64,000 nt of DNA. Origin: Athripsodes cinereus. Its lineage: Eukaryota > Arthropoda > Insecta > Trichoptera > Leptoceridae. This document shows, piece after piece, positions 57,110 through 64,000 of the stretch. The stretch covers positions 27,992,948 to 28,056,947 of the forward strand of contig OX388314.1 of assembly GCA_947579605.1 (NCBI GenBank), read 5' to 3'. Within the stretch, counting starts at the first letter, position 1; each line of letters opens with the position of its first letter. Under the pieces are notes generated by a model. It did not search any database, was not told the origin of the DNA, and saw only the letters and a program-made list of their open reading frames with translations. The translations under genes and the position numbers were made by a program.

Positions 57110-57365
57110 AAACAATGTCACCTTATTCGGTAGTGCCCCGGACGGGGATTGAACCCGCATCCCTAACCTTGTCGCGAGAAGTGCTTTGTCCAATTAAGCT
57201 AACGGGCGACTTGCCGAAGGCTCTGATGCCTTCTCTTATAAACCCCAATGACATAAATTTACATAATATGTATATTTATATAAACTCATACAATGGTTCA
57301 TGTGCCGTCCGGGGCACAACCGAATAAGGTGACGTTGTCTTTTCTAAGCCTTATATGGTAGTTAC
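57088..57365. mobile_element. Foldback tRNA-headed element, family D, best copy
   Basis: The left edge ACCATATAAGGCTTAGAAA, TGTCACCTTATTCGGTAGTG, CCCCGGACGG is mirrored at the right by CCGTCCGGGGCACAACCGAA, TAAGGTGACGTTG, TCTAAGCCTTATATGGTAGT. On the minus strand 57130-57210 carries an A-box (TTAGCTTAATTGG) and a B-box (GGGTTCAATCCCC) with a good T stem, so the interior is tRNA-derived. Acceptor and anticodon stems do not pair, so it is not a tRNA gene. A diverged copy with the same layout is at 33520-33785. Confidence 0.8.
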
Positions 57366-58084
57366 ATGTGTTAAATTTACAAATAAGAAATTTCTTCCAA
57401 CTCACCCTATATTTTTGTAATTTTTTGTTGTTCCTATTTTTCACAATTATTTTTGTATTTGTTAACACGTAAAAGGTTGCAAACCGTGAATGTGCTGAAC
57501 AAATACATAATTAATTAAATATTTCATAATACGTAGGTACGCTAAGAATGTGCAAAGTATTTAACATAATATGCAATGAATCATCCGAAACAATACGAAT
57601 CCCTTTTCAATAGACCCAAATGTATAAATAATAATAATATTATAAAAGTGAGTGTTTGGGAATATTAAGACATACCTACCTATAATAATATATTATTATT
57701 ATTGTACTTATAGTTGCTACAATATTATGATATTATAAGTTAAACAATAATTCAAATTAAGCCGGCTATTGTTTTGAGTTTGAATTGTGTTTTTGTTGGA
57801 AGATTCATAACTATTATGTAGTAGATACTACAGGATGTTTAAATTTGGGTCAATATAATAATGCACTTGAGTGCCATCACAAGGTTTCATAGCTATACCA
57901 CAGAGGCGCTTGTATATTACCTACCTACATATATAAGAAGCGAATTATAAAAATTTGATTAACTCATTTGAGGGAAATTAGATTGTTATTAGACATTATA
58001 AAGTAGTAAGTACCTATATTAAATAACTATTATACGAGTACTATACCCTAATGAGAGAGAACGGAACGCCATATTTGTATATTA
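57366..58084. other. AT-rich, no gene seen
   Basis: No coding sequence or family recognised. Confidence 0.3.
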
Positions 58085-58270
58085 TGTATATTTATGAGTT
58101 CATCGGTAGACTGAAGGTAAAGTCTCGGCCTCATGAACAAGGGGTCCGCGGGTCCGCGATCCCAGGTGCCGGCAAACTCCCCTTTCAAGACCCAAGCTTT
58201 TAGCTTACAGTGAAAGGTGTATAAGGCTGTAATTGGGATAAAAACAAAATCCAGATTTATCTTTTAAAAA
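58085..58270 (+). mobile_element. SINE-C copy (plus)
   Basis: GTTCATCGGTAGACTGAAGG, AAAGTCTCGGCCTCATGAAC, GCGATCCCAGGTGCCGGCAA, TTAGCTTACAGTGAAAGGTG and an A-run end. The head is tRNA-like (GATTCGATCCC in the copy at 60.85 kb). A local GGTCCGCGGGTCCGC duplication sits in the head. Confidence 0.75.
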
Positions 58271-58924
58271 AAATATCAATCCTTCGAATCATACTACTTT
58301 TGTATCTTCTATACATATTCAAACAATTTCTTATTCACGCATGTCAATTTCTCTTACTCAAAACATGGCCAAACTTAAGAATGTGATCCACCTGATCAAA
58401 CGACGAAGTTCTTTTTTACAAAACTTTGTATATTTCATCCCAGTTTTGTAAATCTTTTTTTTTTTCAAATACATATCTACGTTCACATTTTATGTAAACT
58501 AGCGCCGCCGTGGTATAAATATGGAAATATGATGGTGGTAGGCAGGTACTTTTTGAACATGGTACAAATCGTTCTTTAAAGAACGTAATGCCAAAATGTC
58601 AGTAGGTTATAATAATAATAATGCTCAAGTATAAATATTGAACCTTATTTGATTTCAAAGTTCGGCTATTTTTTTCTGCTGCTATTTTGATTAAACTTAC
58701 ACTTTGCTTTTTAATTTTATGGAGAATGTGTATTTTGTTGCGGAATAATTTAAACTTGAGAAAAGTATTGCATATATAATTAAAAAAAGGTAATGAGTCA
58801 ATAAAAAATGTTCAAAAGTTAAATTATTGGACCTCAAGATTTTAAAATTAAATATTACCTTTTTTTTAATAAGCAATCTAAATGGAATTGCAAATTTTAA
58901 ATTATGAACAGAAATTATTACCAG
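58271..58924. other. AT-rich, no gene seen
   Basis: No coding sequence or family recognised. Confidence 0.3.
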
Positions 58925-59525
58925 CGTTGTAAAATTCTCAGAGATAGACTATGTAGTAGCGTCATAATATGAGAAAACTGTCGACAGAAATCTGGGGTGA
59001 CAACAAAAATGAGTAAGTCACGGTCATAGCATGTGGAAAGAATGAACGAGGATAAAATGCCCAAGAAAATATAAACGGCTGAGAGGAATGGTGCTCGGAG
59101 ACTTAATTGGCTGTCCGAGGTTCAAATGACAAAATCCTATAAACCAGAGGCCTGAGTCAACAACACACTTTCGTCTCACGTTCCCGCTCCGTTAGCGTTC
59201 GGGTGCAGACGATGTTGCAAGCAAGTGTCAATTTCGTTGCTAAGATACACAATAGTTACGAAAATTAACACTTTGGCGCACCATCGTCTGCACCCGAACG
59301 CTAGCGGAGCGGGAACGTGAGACGAAAGTGTGTTGTTGACTCAGGCCTCAGATCCTACAGAAAGTGCACGTGTTGAGCACATTGAAAAGTTGAGCATGTA
59401 TGACAAATTTATTATTATTATGACAATGACGGAAAAAGTGTATGCAAGGATAGGAGTGAATGGCACTCAATCCTTTCTGCCTATCCTGCAGGAAAAGCGA
59501 CGTGATGGTAATAGTGATGTATTTA
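58925..59525 (+). mobile_element. LINE fragment RT-f, split by a hAT-like MITE
   Basis: The left part reads HVERMNEDKMPKKI, ERNGARRLNWL and EVQMTKSY. The right part resumes with ATCCTACAG, GTGCACGTGTTGAGCACATT, GACGGAAAAAGTGTATGCAA and GGATAGGAGTGAATGGCACT. The same order is uninterrupted in the copy at 52375-52645. Confidence 0.85.
59142..59351. mobile_element. hAT-like MITE nested in LINE RT-f, about 210 bp
   Basis: Inverted arms of about 68 bp: GAGGCCTGAGTCAACAACAC from 59147 and GTGTTGTTGACTCAGGCCTC ending at 59349, with GCACCCGAACGC(T/G)A words inside. ATCCTATA (59134-59141) and ATCCTACA (59352-59359) are an 8 bp duplication with one change. Length of duplication and CAGAGG terminus suggest hAT. 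Confidence 0.8.
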
Positions 59526-59584
59526 TAACAACCTTAAGACATGCAGAATAATAATAAGTAGATACAAATCATTCAATATACCAT

Positions 59585-60095
59585 TTAATTATATTTAATA
59601 TAATTGTATTTAATTTGAATGTACTAATGGGCCACTTGCAGATTTTTTTTTATTACATAAAATTGTAAATTAGTATGAAAGAAACACAACCACAATTTAT
59701 TTTAATTTTTCTTGCACTATTTTCTTAGATATTAGCTTTTAAAAATTGGATTTTCTCGGAATGATCAAAAACGATATGGCGGCGCTGTGACGTCACAGAG
59801 TCCCATGTATGTATGAGATTATAATCTGTGGTTGCGAAAGTTACTATATGATTCACGGGACTCCGTGACGTCATCAACTGTTTAGAGTGTTTTGCCAAAC
59901 GTCAAAAATTTTGGGTTTTATTTTTGGAAATTCTCCATAATTTAGATATTTAAAAAAATTTAACTGACATATTTGTGTTTTCCGACCTCAAATTTACTAA
60001 ATTCGATCATTTTTATTAAAATCCCCCCCGACTGCAAGTGGCCCATTGTTTGTAATCAATGTACAGTAAAGAATGAATAAATAAATAAAATACCA
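59585..60095 (+). mobile_element. LINE 3' terminus, tail family T, split by a MITE
   Basis: The left part is 59598-59627 (ATAATTGTATTTAATTTGAA); the right part is 60047-60095 (GTTTGTAATCAATGTACAGT, AAAGAATGAATAAATAAATA). Compared with 12300-12360, the two halves join across the MITE. Confidence 0.55.
59628..60047. mobile_element. Inverted-repeat MITE, about 420 bp, with GTGACGTCAC cores
   Basis: Termini GGGCCACTTGCAG (left) and CTGCAAGTGGCCC (right) are perfect inverted copies. Further in, CTGTGACGTCACAGAGTCCC at 59785 is mirrored by GGGACTCCGTGACGTCA at 59860. Arms in between are weakly similar. The class is not clear because the flanking duplication is unresolved. Confidence 0.65.
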
Positions 60096-60704
60096 AAGTT
60101 CCTGCGAAATAATAATTATAATTCATTCATACCTACATAATATTATCACAGATAAATCACTCTAGGAAAAGTAATAAATTTATTCACCGTGTCAGTGTGT
60201 GGGAAGTAGAATTCTATAATGAAATTAGAAAAAAAAATTATCTACTATTAGTATTTTTATTGAGACAGACGTATTGTGTCTTTCAAGTCGATTAACAATG
60301 TCCAAGAAAGACGTCTTCATAAATAAAAACGAAATAGTAAAAAAAAAAATTTTTTTTTTCAATTTCATAACAAATTTAAGAATAAAAACATCCTATATGT
60401 ACAAAATGACTACATATCGAAAACCCTCTACCTAAATTACATATTTACTTAATAATTATAATGATGATATAAGATAATGTTACTAGTAATAATAATACTA
60501 TTAATGAGGGTTACTAATGTAACTAATGGACCTGAAGATACCCAAGGTGGAGTCCGAAACAGCATACCCCAGAAAAGTCTAAACTATTGTACATTACAAT
60601 ATTATATGTATTAAAGTAATATTTCTCTTGGGACTAGCTGAGTTTGTTATTAATTTATCAACACTTATGTATGTAAGATTTCGAGGGGTTCCTGGGAAAG
60701 AACA
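60096..60704. other. No gene; SINE-B-like end at about 60625
   Basis: TCTTGGGACTAGCTGAGTTT near 60627 resembles the SINE-B tail. A long A/T homopolymer pair lies at 60340-60360. Otherwise nothing recognised. Confidence 0.35.
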
Positions 60705-61325
60705 TTTCCCTCAATATTTTCTGTAAGTTTTCGACTCTCTTGTAAAAAGCAGGTGTCTGTGAAACGTCATCACGAATTAGTAAGAGTTCGTCGGTATCCT
60801 GGAGGTCGGTAGAGTCTCGGTCTCGTGAACATGAGGTCCGTGATTCGATCCCAGGTGCCGGCAATCTCCCCTTTCGCGACAGAAGCTTTCAGCTTACTGT
60901 GAAAGGTGTATAAGGTAAGTATTTGAGAGGCTTAAAACAAAAACTCAGATATATCTTTTTTTACAAAAAAAGACAATAATTATTACCATTTTTCATTAAG
61001 GGAAGAGGTATATTTATTTATTCATTTTATTTATTATGTATAACGAACAATGAGCGACACGACTGCTGTTTTTTTTTTACCTTTTGCGTCACTCAAAATT
61101 CACAACACACAAAATAATTTTACAATGATACATACACATTCAAACAAAAAATTATCAAACGAAACATTCCAACATTTAATTCTTAAATATATAACATTAA
61201 TCAATATGCCACCAATTCTGAATGTTTCGATTCTTGTTGACGAAGGCAAGATGCATGTTTATTAATTGCATGCAGTTATTCAACTGACTGCACCGCTTGT
61301 TGGATATGCCGTGAAGGTATTGAGA
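60705..61325 (+). repeat. Repeat family A split by a SINE-C
   Basis: The first part is 60715-60765 (CTGTAAGTTTTCGACTCTCT, TGTAAAAAGCAGGTGTCTG); the second is 61205-61325 (TGCCACCAATTCTGAATGTT, ATTGCATGCAGTTATTCAAC, TTGGATATGCCGTGAAGGTA). Between them are a SINE-C and about 240 bp of AT-rich DNA. Confidence 0.65.
60766..60965 (+). mobile_element. SINE-C, best copy (plus)
   Basis: AGAGTTCGTCGGTATCCTGG, GGTCGGTAGAGTCTCGGTCT, CGTGATTCGATCCCAGGTGC, CAGCTTACTGTGAAAGGTGT and a T-rich/A-rich end. GATTCGATCCC is a good B-box. Copies at 36457-36578 and 58085-58270. Confidence 0.8.
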
Positions 61326-61915
61326 GGTCCATGATTACGATTATCTTGGCTGGGTCATGTTTTGAGAATGTCCAAAGAGAGGTAACCAAAAAGAGATTTG
61401 TTATTTTATCCATAAGATTTCCAACGATCTAGATATTGTATTTCTTTGACAAAACACCTTTCCTACGTGAAAAGTCCTCATAAGAGCCCTAGGAGTGTTG
61501 AAAAAATATGACTAAATATATTCAAAGATGCTTTGAATGGAGGGAGCTATTTTCTACCTTGTGCTCCGAAAGGGAGCATTGAAGTACAATAATTAATTGT
61601 CTGTCGTGTGATATTGTGAATAAATAAACAGATGTTGTAATACAATGATGAAATATAATTGATAACAAAACAATGCATCAAATCCCACAAAAGACCATCA
61701 TTCTTTTGTTATAATATTTGCTTTTACCGCGCTATATCTACGTACTATTTACTCATTATTCTCAGAGTTCAAACAAAAGTTCATGCTTTTCAAATAATAC
61801 GTAGGTACCTACATAATATCTACTTGCTTCCTTGGGTAATCTTAAAACAATTCTAATGGAAATGTATGTACAAATATAAGTACATCAGTCAATTAGTAAG
61901 ACAATAATTAGCAAA
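61326..61915. other. No gene seen
   Basis: Nothing recognised; short AT-driven frames only. Confidence 0.3.
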
Positions 61916-61999
61916 TTGTCGGTGGTTAAGTGAAACCTCCTATATGCACAAATGAAGATTTTATAGAAAACAAAATAAAACTGTTTTGTAGAATGTTTG

Positions 62000-62090
62000 T
62001 AGACTTCTATGTGTTTGAATTGCTGAATGAAAAACTATTTTGTTGAATGTAGTCTTCTATGTGTTTGAATTGCTGAATGAAAGGTTTTAT
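62000..62090. repeat. 50 bp direct duplication
   Basis: CTTCTATGTGTTTGAATTGC and TGAATGAAA occur at 62004 and again at 62054, 50 bases apart, with intervening ACTATTTTGTTGAATGTAG. Confidence 0.8.
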
Positions 62091-62149
62091 AAATATAATG
62101 TGATGTATTGCATTTTTGGGCATCAATCAAAAATTTTAAGTCTTTTAAG

Positions 62150-62200
62150 CATAGCCCACTTATAAGATATGCCGCAATGGAATATTTGTTGAAATAGTTT
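62150..62200 (+). repeat. Repeat family A, 3' end fragment
   Basis: AGCCCACTTATAAGATATGC, CGCAATGGAATA and GAAATAG: the terminal words of family A on this strand. Confidence 0.45.
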
Positions 62201-62454
62201 TTATCGCATAAAGTTTTCACGAATCAAGATGAAGAGATATTTCATTAGGAAACATTTTCTATTCCCTCCATAGCTTTTTCGCTGATATCTCTACGTATAT
62301 TATTATTTTCGAGTCTCGGACATTTAATTGAGAGATCCCAAGTTAGACTCCTCCTCGAATTGCTGATCTATTCCATTCTTACAACAAAAACACGTTTCCT
62401 TCTAAGAGAAACTCTGGCAAAAGCGTACCCAAGATGATTTTAATGGAGAGCCAG
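62201..62454. other. Nothing recognised
   Basis: Mixed-composition sequence without an assignable family. Confidence 0.25.
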
Positions 62455-63175
62455 CAACATTGAAGACTCCCTCCCATACCCGGATATCTCAGAAGTCGGG
62501 GGACTTCTATTTATCCGCTCCTCTAAGCAAAACTTTTGTCCTCACGGGCGGGCCCTATTGGGCAGCCTGAAGGGCTGGCCGGCCAATACCGCCTCGTGGG
62601 AATCTTTTATGCTACATTTACGTCTTCGATGCCCCTATCAGGAGGATAAAATGCAATCATAACCGAATCAAACACAATGAACAACAACAAATAAACAAAG
62701 CTCAACAACAAAAACCCAAAAAAAAAAAATGAGAAGCAAGCACAATAATTATCAATGATTATAACAATACAGTATCTAATTTGGACCAGAGGCCGAAATA
62801 AGGTGTCCAGAGATTTGTTATTGGGCTTTCAGAAGGTGAGACTCGAGACTCGCCGTTACCAGCGCAATGAAAAGACATTTCCCTCCCAACAGGAACATCC
62901 CTCCCATATCTACTCTCCACCAAGGGAGACAGGACGAAACACAACAAATAACGAGTTCGCTCAACAGATCCCGCCGCAAAGGGCAACAATCAATCCCAGA
63001 GATCCCACCGAGAAACCCATGTCTCCACAAATTCCAAAAATGTTCCGAGATTCCGTGGACATTGCAGCACCTCCGCGAAACAAACAGGTCGGGGAGTGTT
63101 CTCGCTCATATTACCTATCATTCTATCCCTAGCATCCATCATCTCGGGGCACTCCCAGCAACATAGTAAAAGTAA
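62455..63175 (-). mobile_element. R1-like LINE 3' end with reverse transcriptase C terminus
   Basis: The minus strand from 63173 reads LCCWECPEMMDARDRMIGNM, SENTPRPVCFAEVLQCPRNL, GTFLEFVETWVSRWDLWD, stop. The 'ECPxxxxxRxxM' block followed by a 'VLxxPxNxxxFxxFVE' helix is the usual C-terminal end of R1-clade reverse transcriptases (cysteine motif, then tail). The following 550 bp is 3' untranslated sequence shared with 49425-49925 and 3125-3262. Confidence 0.65.
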
Positions 63176-63398
63176 AATTGTTCACAAACTTAAATAATAT
63201 TTTTGCCTGATTTCGTACTCTTTTCCCGATTATATGGGGGGGGGCAGCTGGATCACATGTTTCTCCTCTGGGTACGCCCATGATATCTGGGGTGTATTTA
63301 GGTTAACTTCAAACCCGGATTCATGAATAGTTTGGTAGCAACCAATATCTATTTTAGAAAAAAATGACATATAGGAGGTTTCGTAAAACTACCGACAA

Positions 63399-63884
63399 AA
63401 TTTTGTAACACTATTTGTTATATAAGTTAGAGTGTTTTACAGGGTTTTAGACTAGGTATATGTAGAACAAATTATTTCAAAAGGAAATATCTCACTTTGT
63501 AATAATTAATTAGGTAGGCACTTTAATATATTATAAGGTATTGTTCTCTTTAAGTAAATAATATATATTCTTAGTAATTTAGATGTGTTGGTTTTAAAAT
63601 TTTAGAATATCTGATTACTAAATCTCCATAAAAATCTATGTACAGGTAGGTACTGATTTTAAAGCAGGTACTTTGAATAACTTTGTGAAAGTTCATTTTC
63701 ATAGTATTAAATTATATTTGAAATAAAACACTGTATTACTTTCACTATGAACAATATCTGACTCAGAGGCCTTTCAGGTAGACACTCATCATCCGTGCGT
63801 TTTTATTAGAAAGTCACTAATAAAAACTTTCTTCACTCTTTAATAAGTGTATAAATGATACCGTTCTCTAATTATTAATACCGA
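63399..63884. other. AT-rich; hairpin near 63800
   Basis: GTTTTTATTAG and CTAATAAAAAC form an 11 bp perfect stem at about 63799-63827. GAAATAAAACACTGTATTAC at 63720 is shared with the element at 16355-16465. Confidence 0.35.
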
Positions 63885-63960
63885 CTTAGTTGGAAGACGT
63901 CGCATTCTAACGATAAACTCGATTTCTGTACATTGAATTGTATAACTGCTATTTTAATCT
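63885..63960 (+). mobile_element. Diverged LINE tail, family T
   Basis: GACTTAGTTGGAAGACGTCG, ATTCTAACGATAAACTCGAT and TGTACATTGAATTG follow the T-family order. Confidence 0.4.
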
Positions 63961-63961
63961 A

Positions 63962-64000
63962 TCTATCTATACCCTCACGCCGTGTCCCAGGAGGGGTAGG
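63962..64000 (-). repeat. Repeat family A, cut by the window end
   Basis: (CTAT)n, then ACCCTCACGCCGTGTCCCAG and GGGGTAGG, the first words of family A on the plus strand. The copy continues beyond 64000. Confidence 0.55.

Larger units (their letters stand above)
61916..63398. mobile_element. Possible DNA transposon remnant bounded by 31 bp inverted repeats
   Basis: TTGTCGGTGGTTAAGTGAAA (61916) and, on the minus strand from 63398, TTGTCGGTAGTTTTACGAAA are inverted partners; both continue CCTCCTATATG. About 26 of 31 positions match. Contents are other repeats (a family A fragment and an R1-like LINE), so if this is one element its own interior is mostly replaced. No transposase seen. Confidence 0.45.

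Noticed and set aside
57130..57210. A functional tRNA gene on the minus strand
   Set aside because: A- and B-boxes, D stem and T stem are good, but acceptor and anticodon stems do not pair and the sequence sits in a palindromic repeat with a diverged second copy.

Overview
This 64 kb window looks like insect nuclear DNA, most likely from a moth or butterfly (Lepidoptera). It is AT-rich, it is peppered with short GTAGGTAC/TACCTACC words that are common in lepidopteran intergenic DNA, and it is packed with fragments of non-LTR retrotransposons, Helitrons, tRNA-derived SINEs and small inverted-repeat DNA transposons (MITEs). The assignment to Lepidoptera is an inference from texture and repeat content. 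I found no convincing host protein gene, no functional tRNA or rRNA gene, no CRISPR and no bacterial operon. Almost every open frame is a shadow of a repeat or chance AT-rich sequence. The window is probably intergenic or inside a very long intron.

The largest coding remnant is a 5'-truncated Jockey-like non-LTR retrotransposon on the minus strand (53366-56538). It carries a nearly complete reverse transcriptase (FADD active site), is broken near its C terminus by a 97 bp insertion, and ends in a (TAAA)n-type tail. A near-identical copy of its 3' untranslated region stands alone at 17630-17930. More than twenty other pieces encode only the C-terminal end of reverse transcriptases from at least ten LINE families (here RT-a to RT-m). 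They are the usual 5'-truncated 'dead on arrival' insertions.

DNA transposons are represented by two non-autonomous Helitrons (23146-23404 and 39123-41363; both start TC, end CTAG and sit between A and T) and by a series of MITEs with recognisable target-site duplications: hAT-like (150-342, 40690-41049, 59142-59351), Tc1/mariner-like with TA (31457-31677, 36040-36399, 39467-39886), piggyBac-like with TTAA (23791-24468) and one with TAA (13408-13525).

Three tRNA-headed SINE families (B, C and a single copy at 4530-4625) and a palindromic tRNA-headed foldback family (D) are present. A very abundant repeat of about 230 bp (family A), with a (TAG)n-like tail, occurs about nineteen times.

Nesting is the main story. 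Several insertions can be proven from the window alone, because an uninterrupted paralogous copy lies elsewhere in it: SINE-B at 21.3 kb against 40.6 kb, LINE RT-f at 59 kb against 52.5 kb, and a short repeat at 7.2 kb against 42.5 kb. The Jockey element splits a LINE RT-c copy, and the 2.24 kb Helitron has swallowed a mariner-like MITE, a SINE, a palindromic hAT-like MITE and a LINE fragment. The most unusual structure is the locus at 56750-57365: four tandem 91 bp units abutting a foldback element with tRNA-like promoter boxes. Long simple tracts ((CT)n at 2 kb, (GA)n at 6.2 kb, (GAAT)n at 51.2 kb) complete the picture.
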